DNA of 64,000 bases from Edaphobacter flagellatus (GCF_025264665.1 NZ_CP073697.1:558001-622000), one strand, 5' to 3'. Shown: positions 44,165 through 54,647, counted from the stretch's first letter. Made by a program: numbers and translations. The notes: a model not told the origin generated them from the letters alone.

Positions 44165-45889
44165 TCAATCAACAACAAATGGTGCAGATTCTGCGATCTG
44201 CTGTTTGGTGATCCCATCATCAACCTTGATGGTGATCTGATACTTGCCCGGCTCCAGGCTGGAAAGCGGCATCGACCGCTCCAGCGTCACCTGGTCCGCA
44301 TTCGGATTCGTCTTCGACGTCAGCTCCTGCGTTTGCAGAAGCGTCTGGTTGTTCGCCAGATTCGTCACCTGGTATTCGATCGTGGCATCGTTCTTCTTGC
44401 TCTTTTCATCGATACCGAGGTTATACACCTGCATCCAGAAGTTCAACATCTGGTTCCTGTGGAAGGTAACCGGCTGTGATCCGCCGGAGGACACCCGAGG
44501 GCGAATCCTCGTATTTCCAATGACAAAGTTTCCGGCACCGATATCCTTCGACGGTACTCGCTCCATCTGGTCGGCCAGAATCAGCGACGAGGCGGCCAAA
44601 CGGTCGTCGTCATACTTCGGAACGTTTACGCTGCGCTGCCAGCGTCCGATGTGATCCGGATTATTCACGTCTTTGATCACGATATCGACCTTGTACAGGC
44701 CGGGACGCAACGGGATCGACTTCCAGTACACCGAAGCGTTGTTCTGCGTACGCGCCAGCAGGTCGCTCGGCACCTCGACCTTGACCGTATCTTCGAAGGT
44801 CTGGATCGGCCTGTGGCTCAGGTTCGACACCCGGCCAAGAATGTTGACGGTCCCTGTCGCCACGCCATCTTTGTTCTGGAAGGTGATGTCCTTATTGCGA
44901 ATCTGCAGGGTCACCGGAACCAGCACAGTGTCGTTCGTCACCTTCACATAGTCTGTGCGCACATCAAACAGAAATGGGGGGCCGCTCAGGATCTTCGAGC
45001 TCACCATGTAGCTCTCCAGGTCCTTGAACTTGATCTCCGGCGCCGCCATCAGCTTGGCATAGGTGTTCAGGCGATCGAACTGCTTCGACTGATTCATCGT
45101 CGACATCGGGCCGGTGCCCAACTGCTCCAGGCCGCCTCCTGTGAAGCGGTCCTTCTTGTCCGCCTGCCCCATCTGCTCGTACATCGTCGCGCCGGCTCCA
45201 GGCACGTACTTCAGGGCGTCCTTCTCCGAGCGGTCGATCGTCATGTGGTAGTCGCCGCACATGCAGGTATCGACAAACTCGATGTCGATGTTGTCGCCGA
45301 TTCCCTGCAGATAGCGATAATGCCATGTCTCGAAGGGATATGTGGAGGTATTGCCGCCACCCTCTTCCATCGGACGCTCGTAGTTACCGCCGCTCGGGTG
45401 CGATTCGATCGAGTCCGGCTTGCCATAGGCAATGTAGATGTGACCGCGGTCCGTCTTCCATCCGGGCTTCCCTGCGGCAAAGTGCTCGTTGGCATACGCG
45501 ATACGGCGATAGTGCTCGTCGCGGAACTCGTTGTCCGGTGAATCCGGGTTCGGATTGCGGCGCAGCCAGAAGTTCTCGATGAAGGTATCGCGCTCTTCAT
45601 CGTTGGCCAGGTGCTTGAAGGCCTGCATCTCCTGGTCGGTGATGATCCAGCGAACGTCCTCATCCAGCCATTTCTTGTAGACGCCCTTCAACTCCTGCCG
45701 CAGGGCCTTCTGCTGAGCGAGCTTCTCTTTGTCGCTCGGCTGACGCTTTAACGGATCAGGCTTCTCTTCGACCGGCTTGGTCTGGGTCACCCCGTCCGGC
45801 GCGCTCGACTGCGCCTGAATCGTCCTGCCGCCGTAGATTGCAAGCGAGAGGAATGCTGTGCCTAGAACAAGATACCGTGCCGTGGTCAT
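44165..45889 (-). CDS. GWxTD-domain exported protein
   Basis: 574 residues with a signal peptide (YLVLGTAFLSLAIYGGRTIQ). The family signature GWKTD lies at residues 143-147 within GKPGWKTDRGHIYIAYGKPD. The preceding region (VYKKWLDEDVRWIITDQE) and ERDTFIENFWLRRNPNPDSP are also conserved in this family. C-terminal beta domains follow (RSVNVPKYDDDRLAASSLIL; LEPGKYQITIKVDDGIT). GWxTD proteins are exported and common in Acidobacteria and some other phyla, and their function is not known. A good promoter lies at 45920-45949. The next gene on this strand is an outer-membrane-like protein, which may be a partner. Confidence 0.9.
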   Translation of the reverse strand: MTTARYLVLGTAFLSLAIYGGRTIQAQSSAPDGVTQTKPVEEKPDPLKRQPSDKEKLAQQKALRQELKGVYKKWLDEDVRWIITDQEMQAFKHLANDEERDTFIENFWLRRNPNPDSPDNEFRDEHYRRIAYANEHFAAGKPGWKTDRGHIYIAYGKPDSIESHPSGGNYERPMEEGGGNTSTYPFETWHYRYLQGIGDNIDIEFVDTCMCGDYHMTIDRSEKDALKYVPGAGATMYEQMGQADKKDRFTGGGLEQLGTGPMSTMNQSKQFDRLNTYAKLMAAPEIKFKDLESYMVSSKILSGPPFLFDVRTDYVKVTNDTVLVPVTLQIRNKDITFQNKDGVATGTVNILGRVSNLSHRPIQTFEDTVKVEVPSDLLARTQNNASVYWKSIPLRPGLYKVDIVIKDVNNPDHIGRWQRSVNVPKYDDDRLAASSLILADQMERVPSKDIGAGNFVIGNTRIRPRVSSGGSQPVTFHRNQMLNFWMQVYNLGIDEKSKKNDATIEYQVTNLANNQTLLQTQELTSKTNPNADQVTLERSMPLSSLEPGKYQITIKVDDGITKQQIAESAPFVVD

Positions 45890-45919
45890 GGTGCTGAGAA
45901 CGCTCCTGATGCAACGTAT

Positions 45920-45949
45920 ATTGTAGTGCCAGTTACAGTCAGGTTACAA
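45920..45949 (-). promoter_or_regulatory. Sigma-70-like promoter of the GWxTD gene
   Basis: TTGTAA (45944-45949) and TACAAT (45920-45925) on the minus strand, with an 18-bp spacer, about 30 nt upstream of the start codon. Both hexamers match the consensus in at least four positions. Confidence 0.55.
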
Positions 45950-46175
45950 GGGTGGAAACATCGTTGAAGGCCCTGATATCATTCCGCCACAAACCTATAG
46001 TCAGATAGACGTTAGCTCTACCGTTTCGGCTCACGTAAAAACCGCCCGGGCGTATAACCTTCAGACAACACACCGGAACCGGCACAAAGATTTTTTCGTA
46101 CTCCTTTTCTATGGCAGCGCATCGAGACGCGCCAGAAAATTTATCCGAGAAGAGACCCGCGCAAGAGACGCTCAC

Positions 46176-47579
46176 ATGACCACAAAAAAAATTGTCCTGA
46201 TTGCAGTTGCTGTCCTTGTCCTCGCAGGCATCGTCATCGGCAGTATCCTCCATAGCCAGGGCTCCGTCACCCCCGTAGCCACCGGCAAGGTCGTCCGTCA
46301 GGACCTCGTCGCCGTCGTCAGCGGAACCGGCCAGATCAAGCCGAAGACCTACGTCAATGTGGGCGCCACCGCCTTCGGACGCATCACGCACCTGTATGTC
46401 AAGGAAGGCGACCATGTAAAGGCCGGCCAGCTCGTCGCTACCGTCGAGAGCGAACAGCCAGCTTCCGCCGTCCAGGCCCAGAATGCGACTATCGCGGCCT
46501 CGAAGACCGATGTACAGTCCTACACCGCGGCCGAACGCACCGCCGAAGCCAATGTCGAGCAGGCCAAAGCCGACCTCGAACAGAAGAAGTTTGACTTCGA
46601 GCGTGCTCAGGGGCTCTACAACGAGAAACTCATCGCCAAGCAGGATTACGATGCCAAAAAAGCAGCCTATGACGTTTCCATGGCGACTCTCCAGCAACGT
46701 GTCGCGGCTGTAGCCCAGGCTAAGGCGCAAACCGAATCCGCACGCGGGCATGTCGAGCAGGCCGTCGCCACATTGCGCGGCAATAACTACTCCCTGGGAC
46801 TCACGCAGAGCCGCGCTCCATTCAATGCTCTCGTCACCAATGTCCCCGTACGCGAAGGGGAAACCGTCGTCGTCGGCATTCAGAACGCCGAGGGTTCCAC
46901 GCTCATGACCCTTGCCGATATGAGCGTTATCACTGCGGAAGTGAAGGTGGACGAGACCGACATCGTCAACGTCCAGCTCAACCAACCGGTCGACGTCACT
47001 GTTGATGCCCTGCCCGGCCGTGTCTTCAAAGGACACGTAACCGAAGTAGGCGATCAGGCGCTCCTGCGCACCACCGGCCTTGCCACCAGCCAGTCCACGA
47101 CCGGCACCGAAGAGGCTAAGGACTTCAAGGTCGTCGTGACCCTGGATCAGCCGTCCGACGATCTCAAACCCGGCCTCTCAGCGACTGCCAAGATCACGAC
47201 GGCACACCAGAAAGACGTCATGACGATCCCTATCCAGGCGCTCGTTCAGCGTGATCCGGCTAAAGAAAAGGCCTTCGCTGCCAGCAACGGCAAGACTCCA
47301 GGTGCAGGGGCAGTTGCCACGGCAGGAGCCACGCCGGTCTCGAAGCCGCAGACGGTTCAGGGTGTCTACATCCTGCAGAATGAGAAGAAGAAGCTACGCG
47401 CCGTCTTTGTCCCCGTCACCACCGGGGTTACCGGGGCCACGGAGATCGAGGTCACCAGCGGCCTCAAGCCCGGAGACGAGATAGTCACCGGACGCTACAA
47501 GATACTTCGCTCTCTAAAGAGCGGTACTTTAGTCAAACGAGACAATACACCGGAGTCCGAGGCCGACAAGTCGTCCTGA
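46176..47579 (+). CDS. ABC-exporter adaptor (membrane-fusion protein), MacA-like
   Basis: 467 residues. One N-terminal transmembrane helix ([20 protein letters not shown]) is followed by a lipoyl half ([20 protein letters not shown]), then a coiled coil ([20 protein letters not shown]), then the second half ([20 protein letters not shown]) and beta domains. A long, Ala/Gly-rich linker is inserted near residues 365-390. MacA-type adaptors work with a MacB ATPase/permease to export peptides, lipids or antibiotics. The ATPase gene begins 134 nt downstream on the same strand, but no permease gene is present in the window. Confidence 0.88.
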   Translation: MTTKKIVLIAVAVLVLAGIVIGSILHSQGSVTPVATGKVVRQDLVAVVSGTGQIKPKTYVNVGATAFGRITHLYVKEGDHVKAGQLVATVESEQPASAVQAQNATIAASKTDVQSYTAAERTAEANVEQAKADLEQKKFDFERAQGLYNEKLIAKQDYDAKKAAYDVSMATLQQRVAAVAQAKAQTESARGHVEQAVATLRGNNYSLGLTQSRAPFNALVTNVPVREGETVVVGIQNAEGSTLMTLADMSVITAEVKVDETDIVNVQLNQPVDVTVDALPGRVFKGHVTEVGDQALLRTTGLATSQSTTGTEEAKDFKVVVTLDQPSDDLKPGLSATAKITTAHQKDVMTIPIQALVQRDPAKEKAFAASNGKTPGAGAVATAGATPVSKPQTVQGVYILQNEKKKLRAVFVPVTTGVTGATEIEVTSGLKPGDEIVTGRYKILRSLKSGTLVKRDNTPESEADKSS

Positions 47580-47713
47580 TCGCGAGCCTCGGACCCCTGC
47601 AAACCGGCCCTGTTCTCCCTGTTCCTACTCGGCTCCCGACGGAACCGTTGCCCACTTTCGGACGTACTAACCCGAAAACGTACTATTCTAGAACCGAAAT
47701 ACCGGAGAACCGG

Positions 47714-48475
47714 ATGTCTTCCGAGATCGCAGTCGAGACCACCCCTACAGTCAGCAACGCCGACGGCCCACGCCCCGGCGACGTCATCGTCACCGACAAT
47801 CTCTGGAAGACCTACGAGATGGGCGACCAGGAAGTCCACGCCCTGCGCGGTGTCAATCTCCGTATCCGCCACAACGAGTACGTCGCCATCATGGGTCCTT
47901 CCGGCTCAGGAAAATCCACGCTGATGAACCTCATCGGCTGCCTTGACTCTCCTTCGCAGGGCAAGTACTGGCTCAACGGCCACGACGTCTCCGAGCTCAA
48001 CGACGACGAGCTCGCCCGCATCCGCAATAAAGAGATCGGCTTCGTCTTCCAGACATTCAATCTGCTCGCTCGCGCCACGGCGCTGCACAACGTCGAGCTC
48101 CCCCTCATTTACAACGGCACGCCCGCCTCCGAGCGCGAGGAGCGCGCCAAAGCTGCCCTCGAGAGCGTCAACCTCGGCACCCGCATGCTGCACAAGCCCA
48201 ACGAGCTCTCTGGCGGCCAGCGCCAGCGCGTCGCCATCGCACGTGCCCTCATCAATAACCCCTCCATCATCCTCGCCGACGAGCCTACTGGTAACCTCGA
48301 TTCCAAGACCGGCGACGAGATCATGGCCCTCTTCGACGAGCTCCATTCCAAGGGCAACACCATTGTCCTCGTCACCCACGAACCCGATATCGCCGAATAC
48401 GCCCACCGGGTCGTCACCATTCGCGACGGAGTCATCGCCAGCGATCAGGTATCGGGTCGTATCCGTAACCAATAG
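47714..48475 (+). CDS. ABC transporter ATP-binding protein, MacB/LolD type
   Basis: 253 residues from ATG 47714, which has GGAG 6 nt upstream; the frame is open from further upstream. The ATP-binding cassette shows Walker A (GPSGSGKST), the Q-loop ([12 protein letters not shown]), the signature [15 protein letters not shown], Walker B ([11 protein letters not shown]) and the switch His ([16 protein letters not shown]). This is the type of ATPase that drives MacB/LolCDE-like exporters. It follows the MacA-like adaptor. The FtsX-type permease that should complete the exporter is not next to it. The next gene downstream is an unrelated exported protein. Confidence 0.93.
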   Translation: MSSEIAVETTPTVSNADGPRPGDVIVTDNLWKTYEMGDQEVHALRGVNLRIRHNEYVAIMGPSGSGKSTLMNLIGCLDSPSQGKYWLNGHDVSELNDDELARIRNKEIGFVFQTFNLLARATALHNVELPLIYNGTPASEREERAKAALESVNLGTRMLHKPNELSGGQRQRVAIARALINNPSIILADEPTGNLDSKTGDEIMALFDELHSKGNTIVLVTHEPDIAEYAHRVVTIRDGVIASDQVSGRIRNQ

Positions 48476-48537
48476 AGCACCTTAGCCCTAGGTCATCTGC
48501 CGCATCCACTTCCTCGCCTGAAGACGTCTAAGATGGA

Positions 48538-51273
48538 ATGATGGCAATGCTCTCCGGTCGCTTTCGCGCCGCCGCTGCTGCTCTATCTGCTGTTCTTTTG
48601 CTCGCCTCTGCTTCGGCACAGGGCCCGGCCCGGTTTGACCTCGCCGGCCCACGCGTTGACGTGCGCGTCACCCGCGACAGTAAGACCCTGCCTATTGCTT
48701 CTGTCCCCAATCTTCAGCCCGGAGACAAGCTCTGGCTCTTCGCCGATCTTCCGCGCACTCAGTCTGTCCACTACCTCCTTGTCGCCGTCTTCCTTCGCGG
48801 AACCACCAATCCTCCGCCGGACAACTGGTTCACGAAGATCGAGACCTGGAACAAAAAAGTTCGTGAAGAGGGCGTCACCATTACCGTCCCCGACGAGGCC
48901 CAGCAGGCTCTCCTCTTTCTCGCACCCGAGACCGGCGGCGACTTCTCCACCCTGCGCTCCGCCGTCCGCGGACGCCCCGGCATCTTCGTCCGCGCCTCGC
49001 AGGATCTCACCGAGGCCGGCTTCGAACAGGCACGCATCGAAAAGTACCTCGCCTCTATCCGCCAGGCACCTCCCGGCGACTCTAAGGCGCTGCTTGAGCA
49101 CTCCAACCTGCTCGCCCGCACCCTCAATCTTCGTCCCAACCAGGACTGCTTTAACCGGCCCGTCGACCAGCAGTACACCTGCCTCACCCAGACCGGGACC
49201 CAGACGCTGCTCGACGACGGACACGGACAGACCGTCGTCTCCATGCTTTCCAACGGCGATACCTCCGCTTTCATCGGAGCCGCTGCCAGCACGTCCGTCA
49301 TGGGTGGCGGCCTTTACAGCGCCTATGTCGGAGCTGTCGTCGATCTCGTCCGCCTGATGGGCAATCTCCACACTGCCCAGTACCAGTACATCCCGGCCAT
49401 CGCGTTTCCCGAGGCCGAGCAGCTTAATCTGCGCCTCAACACCGCGCCCTCCTTCCACAATCCAAAGTCTGTGATTGTCATCGGACTCCCCTCTATTCAG
49501 AAGGCTGTGCCGCCTCCATTGCGTGCCGCCAATGCCCGCCACATCACCTGCCTGCTGGAGCCGCAGGTCGTTCTCCCCGTCGAAGGCGCACCACTTGTTT
49601 TCTCCACCGGCTTCGCTCATGATCTTTACCTCCACATCAACGGAGATGGGAATCACGCAGACATCCCGCTCGTAGCCGATGCCTTCAAGGGTGGACTCGT
49701 CGTCGCCTCAGCCCAAGAGCGCAAACCTCTCTTCGCTCCTGAGTTCACCAAGACCTCCGACACGAAAAACACGCAGGCTTCCACGCCGAAGCTCCCCACC
49801 GACCCCACTGCGCCTCACACCCCGGTTACCGGAACCGTCGTCGGCTATTGGGGCTTCGATCCCTTCACCGGCCCCACGCTGCCGCTGCAGGATACCCCCG
49901 GCACGGACTGGAAACTCGCCACGGACGCCGTCCTCATTGCCGGACGCGACAACCATCTCGATCTCACCTCTACCGGCACTGCCTGCATCCATACCATCAC
50001 CTTCGATCCCGCCGTCGGCCGCCGTTACGATGTGCAATGGAAGCAGTCGGACAAACCCAACACGGTTGACGTCACCCTCTCGCTCAAATCGATCGATCCC
50101 GGCTCCATCCATCTCGACGTACATCAGTACGGTGATGCCCAGGTAGCCGCCGTCACCACACAGACCTTCTCCGAGCCCGCACAGCTCACCGGCCTCTCCT
50201 TCCATGCAGGAGACACCGCCGCCACGCTCTCCGGCTCCAGCCTTGATCAGGTTCGCCAGGTCACCGTCAACGGCCTTGTCTTCACACCATCCGGCTCGCC
50301 TACCTCTGCCCCGCACAGCGATAAGGGCACGCATAACGACAATGCGCAGAACCTCCTGCTCTCTCTTCCGGCCTCCAGCCAGGCCCCAAAGTTCAAGCCC
50401 GACGACAAACTCACTGCACACGTCTCCCTGCGCGATGGACGTGATTTCAATCTCCCCTTCACCGTATCGACACCACGGCCTGTCATCTCCCTTATCAGCA
50501 AAACCATTCCCCCGGTGCAGGGATCGCCCATTCGTCTGGCCAGCTCCGACGACCTGCCGATCAATCAGCAGATCACCTTCTCGCTGCGCTCGAAAGCTCC
50601 ATTCCCCCGCAATGCGCAGATTGAGATTGCCGACGACGATGAGAGCCTGCGCACGACCCTCAGCGTCACCGCCGGGACTCTCGTTCTGCAAAATGCCCAT
50701 ACGCTGCTAGCCACCTTCGATCCGCTCAAGACCTTCGGCACCTCCGCTTACGGCCCCATCCGGCTACGCGCCGTCGCACCGGACGGCACACCGGGCGACT
50801 GGATCCCACTGGCCACCCTCGTCCGTCTGCCCACGCTCGACAGCCTCCACTGCCCTGCCGATACGGCGGCAGCCTGCACGCTCTCCGGCTCCAGTCTCTA
50901 CCTCGTCGACGCACTTTCCACCACCCAGGACTTTGCTGCCCCGATCGAGGTCCCCGAAGGCTTCGTCGGCAACACGCTCACCCTTCCTCGCCCCCCGAAG
51001 AGCGGCTTCTACCTCCGGCTGCGTGACGAACCCGCTTCGGCCAACAACGTCACCATGCCCATCCAGCGGATCGGACCACCTGCCCCATCCGCCAGCAGCA
51101 CAGCCGCTGGCGCAGCAAACAGCACACCGAATAGCTCTGCCGGCAGCTCGAATACAACCAGCACTCCAGCGAGCATACCCTCCACGCCGACCACGCCAGC
51201 GCAGGAGCCACCAGCTCCCGCAGCTTCAACTCCTGCTCAGCCAACCACGCCACCACAGCCTCAGGCTCATTAG
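48538..51273 (+). CDS. Large exported protein of unknown function with Pro/Ser/Thr-rich tail
   Basis: 911 residues with a signal peptide (AAAALSAVLLLASASAQ). The first 340 residues contain LQPGDKLWLFADLPRTQSVHYL and a glycine-rich stretch SVMGGGLYSAYVGAVVDLVR, which could be a membrane-contacting segment. Paired cysteines occur at PNQDCFNRPVDQQYTC. The middle is beta-rich and Ig-like (VTGTVVGYWGFDPFTGPTLP; VTVNGLVFTPSG). Residues about 845-911 form a low-complexity Ser/Thr/Pro tail that could cross the cell wall or carry glycans. I recognise no domain. It starts 62 nt after the ABC ATPase gene and ends at a strong terminator, so it may share that operon. Confidence 0.75.
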   Translation: MMAMLSGRFRAAAAALSAVLLLASASAQGPARFDLAGPRVDVRVTRDSKTLPIASVPNLQPGDKLWLFADLPRTQSVHYLLVAVFLRGTTNPPPDNWFTKIETWNKKVREEGVTITVPDEAQQALLFLAPETGGDFSTLRSAVRGRPGIFVRASQDLTEAGFEQARIEKYLASIRQAPPGDSKALLEHSNLLARTLNLRPNQDCFNRPVDQQYTCLTQTGTQTLLDDGHGQTVVSMLSNGDTSAFIGAAASTSVMGGGLYSAYVGAVVDLVRLMGNLHTAQYQYIPAIAFPEAEQLNLRLNTAPSFHNPKSVIVIGLPSIQKAVPPPLRAANARHITCLLEPQVVLPVEGAPLVFSTGFAHDLYLHINGDGNHADIPLVADAFKGGLVVASAQERKPLFAPEFTKTSDTKNTQASTPKLPTDPTAPHTPVTGTVVGYWGFDPFTGPTLPLQDTPGTDWKLATDAVLIAGRDNHLDLTSTGTACIHTITFDPAVGRRYDVQWKQSDKPNTVDVTLSLKSIDPGSIHLDVHQYGDAQVAAVTTQTFSEPAQLTGLSFHAGDTAATLSGSSLDQVRQVTVNGLVFTPSGSPTSAPHSDKGTHNDNAQNLLLSLPASSQAPKFKPDDKLTAHVSLRDGRDFNLPFTVSTPRPVISLISKTIPPVQGSPIRLASSDDLPINQQITFSLRSKAPFPRNAQIEIADDDESLRTTLSVTAGTLVLQNAHTLLATFDPLKTFGTSAYGPIRLRAVAPDGTPGDWIPLATLVRLPTLDSLHCPADTAAACTLSGSSLYLVDALSTTQDFAAPIEVPEGFVGNTLTLPRPPKSGFYLRLRDEPASANNVTMPIQRIGPPAPSASSTAAGAANSTPNSSAGSSNTTSTPASIPSTPTTPAQEPPAPAASTPAQPTTPPQPQAH

Positions 51274-51302
51274 GGCTCTCTTTCGATGTTGCGTCGCACG
51301 CA

Positions 51303-51332
51303 AAAAGCCCTGACCGAATGGTCAGGGCTTTT
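51303..51332. terminator. Bidirectional terminator after the 911-residue protein gene
   Basis: Perfect 13-bp stem (AAAAGCCCTGACC and its complement) with a GAAT loop, and T-runs on both sides. It separates the plus-strand gene ending at 51273 from the minus-strand permease ending at 51368. Confidence 0.92.
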
Positions 51333-51367
51333 CAATCATCACGTTTCCCTCAATCGCGAGTGCAGGC

Positions 51368-52975
51368 CTATCCCTTCACCCCAACTGACTTCTGCAATCG
51401 AGCCCGCACTTTGCTGTGCTTCACGCTGTAGGTGAAGTACACCACCAGTCCGATCGCCAGCCACACAATCAACCGTGCCCAGTTCAGCCAGCCCAGCTTG
51501 ATCATCAGGTAGCCGTTCGCCACAATGCCCATGATCGGCACAAACGGAACCAGCGGTGTCCGGAACGGACGTGCGCGGTCCGGGTCAGTTTTGCGCAGCA
51601 CCATGATCGAGATGCAGACGATTACGAAGGCAAGCAACGTTCCGATGTTCACCATCTTGCCGATATCGTCGATCGGAGTCACTGAACCGACCACACCTGC
51701 AAGGATGCCCACCAGGAACGTGTTCTTGAACGGCGTGCGGAACCGGGGATGGACCTCCGCGAAAAACTTCTTCGGCAGCAGGCCATCGGAGGCCATCGCA
51801 TACAGCACGCGTGTCTGCCCCAGCAACATCACCAGCATCACACTCGTCAGTCCGGCCAGCGCGCCAACCACGATGATGTCCGACGCCCAGGTCAGCTCGC
51901 GGTCGAGGAACGCCCTCGCCAGCGGGGCCTCAATATTCACCGACTGCCACGGCACCATGCCCGTCAGCACAGCCGCAACACCGATGTAGAGCAGCGTGCA
52001 GATCAACAGCGACAGAATCATGCCTATCGGCAGATCGCGCTGAGGATTCTTCGCCTCCTGCGCTGTCGTCGAAACAGCATCGAAGCCGATATACGCGAAG
52101 AAGATATACGCAGCCGCTGCTCCAATGCCGCTGAATCCGAATGGGGCGAACTCATGCCAATTTGAGCCCCAGTTGCCGGGATGCACATACTTCGCCCCCA
52201 GGCCGATGACGAACAGCACCACAACAACCTTCACCACCACAATGGTGGCGTTGAACTTTGCGGACTCCTTGATGCCGATTGCCAATACCGTCGTGATGAT
52301 GATCGCAATAATCAACGCCGGAAGGTTGATGCCGATCTCATGCCCAAACAACACCGGTGCGCCCAATACCTGGTGTGCGCGTGCCGTCATCTCTGCGGTT
52401 GGCGCGGCGATCAGGTTGCTCATCTGCTTGATGTAGTCCTGAGACCCTGGCACGAGCGACGAAAAATTCGAGGCCATCATCTCGCGCGCTACCTCTTCCG
52501 TCGCCTTTCGCAGTCCGGTCCAATGATCGTAGGCCAGCCACAGAGGAAACTTCAGGTGGAAGACATTCAGCAGCTCAACAAAGTTGTTTGACCAGCCTGA
52601 GCTTACGGTACTGGCGCCCATCGCATACTCGAGCGTCAGATCCCAGCCGATGATCCACGCGATCAACTCGCCCAGCGTTGCATAGGCGTAGGTGTATGCC
52701 GAACCCGCCAGTGGAATCATCGCAGCAAACTCCGCATAGCAGAGCCCGGCAAATCCGCATCCCAGTCCGCTCAGAATAAACGACAGCATCAGGCCGGGGC
52801 CGGCATAGTGCGCACCCAGACCCGCCATGACAAAGATGCCTGCACCGATCACGGCGCCCACGCCCAGCGCCGTCAGCTGGAAGGGACCTAGCGCACGCTC
52901 CAGCGTGTGCTCGCCTTCGGCATGGGCCTCGGCCATCAGCGCATCCATTGGTTTTCTTGCAAACAACATCGACAT
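51368..52975 (-). CDS. APC-family amino-acid permease, cationic-transporter-like
   Basis: 535 residues with about twelve transmembrane helices. The N-terminal motif ALGVGAVIGAGIFVMAGLGA and the second helix motif FILSGLGCGFAGLCYAEFAA are typical of APC carriers of the cationic amino-acid (CAT/YfnA) group. The periplasmic loop between helices 3 and 4 is longer than usual (residues about 150-210). It should import or exchange amino acids. The substrate is not fixed by these motifs. It lies 31 nt after another APC gene on the same strand, so the two are likely co-transcribed. Confidence 0.9.
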   Translation of the reverse strand: MSMLFARKPMDALMAEAHAEGEHTLERALGPFQLTALGVGAVIGAGIFVMAGLGAHYAGPGLMLSFILSGLGCGFAGLCYAEFAAMIPLAGSAYTYAYATLGELIAWIIGWDLTLEYAMGASTVSSGWSNNFVELLNVFHLKFPLWLAYDHWTGLRKATEEVAREMMASNFSSLVPGSQDYIKQMSNLIAAPTAEMTARAHQVLGAPVLFGHEIGINLPALIIAIIITTVLAIGIKESAKFNATIVVVKVVVVLFVIGLGAKYVHPGNWGSNWHEFAPFGFSGIGAAAAYIFFAYIGFDAVSTTAQEAKNPQRDLPIGMILSLLICTLLYIGVAAVLTGMVPWQSVNIEAPLARAFLDRELTWASDIIVVGALAGLTSVMLVMLLGQTRVLYAMASDGLLPKKFFAEVHPRFRTPFKNTFLVGILAGVVGSVTPIDDIGKMVNIGTLLAFVIVCISIMVLRKTDPDRARPFRTPLVPFVPIMGIVANGYLMIKLGWLNWARLIVWLAIGLVVYFTYSVKHSKVRARLQKSVGVKG

Positions 52976-53006
52976 CGTTTTTCCAGCCTCTCCTAAAATT
53001 TCCGCG

Positions 53007-54572
53007 TTACGTCCTGGTTATCTCCGGATCGGCGTCCTGGCCAACCGCAATATCCTGACGCCTCCACACCAGATACACCGGAACACCGAGCAGAACAAGG
53101 ATCAGCCCCGGCCATGTGTATTGAGGTTTGTAACGCAATAGTACAAGACAAATCCACGTCGCCATGACGATATACAGCCCCGGCAGAATCGGATAGCCAA
53201 AGGCCCGGTAAGGCCGCGCAGCATCCGGCCTGGTCCGACGCAGCACAAACAGGCCAATGATCGTCAGAATATAGAAAACAAGCACGGCAAAGATCACATA
53301 ATCCAGCAGTTGCCCGTAGCTGCCCGAAATGCATAACAGGCAGGTCCATGCCCACTGCACCCAAAGCGAGTTCACCGGCGTCTTCGACCGCTCGCTCAGT
53401 TTGCCTACCGATTTGAAAAACAATCCATCGCGGCTCATCGCGTAATAAACGCGCGCACCCGCAAGCAGCATCCCATTCACACAGCCAAAGGTTGAGATCA
53501 GAATGGCCGCAGCCATCAACCTCGCGCCATTTCCCGTGAAGGCGCGCTCCATGACAGCCGTTGCGACACGGTCTTCCTGCGCAAACTGGATTCCCCGCTC
53601 CACGATCGTCATTGCATGCGGATCGCCTGCCAGAGGGAGCACGCTGAGATAAACAAAATTGCAGAGCACATACAGCAGCAGCACCACGCTCGTACCAATC
53701 GCCAGCGACAACGGCAGATTGCGCTTCGGATTGCGAATCTCTCCCGCCGTAAACGTCACATTGTTCCAGGCATCCGAACTAAACAGCGAACCAACCTGCA
53801 CGATCGCAACAATCGTCAGGAGTCCCACATACTCCGTGCCGCCAATCTGCGAAGCGTGCAATGTGCTCCAGCCCGCTCCAGCCCAGAAGTTCTTCCATCC
53901 CTCACCGAAGTTCGCAGCAATCGCCACCGGATCACGCACGACGACACCGACCAGCACCATAGCCACCAGTGCCAGAACCTTGGCCGAGGTAAATACGTTC
54001 TGAACAGCTGCCCCCATCTTCACGCCGAACGTATTCAGCAGCGTCAGCAGCGTAATGATGATGATGGCGGTAAGGTTCGCCGTATTCAGGCCGATGTCCA
54101 TAGTGCCCAGCACCATCGGCCCGACATGCCATGCCGGAACCCGCCCGATATGCCACAGCCAATGACTGCCGCTGACCGACGGAAAGAAGACTCCCAGAAA
54201 CTTGCCGAACGCCACGCCGACCGCAGCCACCGTTCCAGTCTGGATGACGAGAAACAGCGTCCATCCATACAAAAATCCCCAAAGCGGCCCCAGCGACTCG
54301 CGAAGATAGACATACTGGCCGCCTGCCTTCGGCATCATCGCAGCCAGTTCGCCATAGCTTAGCGCGCCGATGATCGTCATCACTGCAGTGACCAGCCATG
54401 CTGCGATCAACAGTGCGGGTGAGTTGAGCGTCCGCGACATCTCCGCCGAAACGATAAAGATGCCCGATCCAATCATCGAGCCCATCACAATCGCCGTCGC
54501 CGAATAAAGCCCCATCCCCTGCACAAACTGCGGCGCAGCGGAGCCCGCTCTCTGCTCTTCCGAAATCTTCAC
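53007..54572 (-). CDS. APC-family amino-acid permease, SteT/LAT-like
   Basis: 521 residues with twelve predicted helices. Helix 1 carries ATAIVMGSMIGSGIFIVSAE and helix 2 ends with ALSYGELAAMMPKAGGQYVYL, the pattern of the LAT/SteT exchanger branch. The family usually swaps neutral amino acids across the inner membrane. The chain ends with a cytoplasmic tail (VWRRQDIAVGQDADPEITRT). It begins 75 nt after thiE on the same strand and precedes a second APC gene by 31 nt, which suggests a two-permease unit. Confidence 0.9.
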   Translation of the reverse strand: MKISEEQRAGSAAPQFVQGMGLYSATAIVMGSMIGSGIFIVSAEMSRTLNSPALLIAAWLVTAVMTIIGALSYGELAAMMPKAGGQYVYLRESLGPLWGFLYGWTLFLVIQTGTVAAVGVAFGKFLGVFFPSVSGSHWLWHIGRVPAWHVGPMVLGTMDIGLNTANLTAIIIITLLTLLNTFGVKMGAAVQNVFTSAKVLALVAMVLVGVVVRDPVAIAANFGEGWKNFWAGAGWSTLHASQIGGTEYVGLLTIVAIVQVGSLFSSDAWNNVTFTAGEIRNPKRNLPLSLAIGTSVVLLLYVLCNFVYLSVLPLAGDPHAMTIVERGIQFAQEDRVATAVMERAFTGNGARLMAAAILISTFGCVNGMLLAGARVYYAMSRDGLFFKSVGKLSERSKTPVNSLWVQWAWTCLLCISGSYGQLLDYVIFAVLVFYILTIIGLFVLRRTRPDAARPYRAFGYPILPGLYIVMATWICLVLLRYKPQYTWPGLILVLLGVPVYLVWRRQDIAVGQDADPEITRT

Positions 54573-54647
54573 GTTGCAGTCTTTTCTACCCCAAACACCA
54601 CCTGCATGTCTCTCACGATCTGCATCCAGGCTCGAGGCAGGTTCCTC

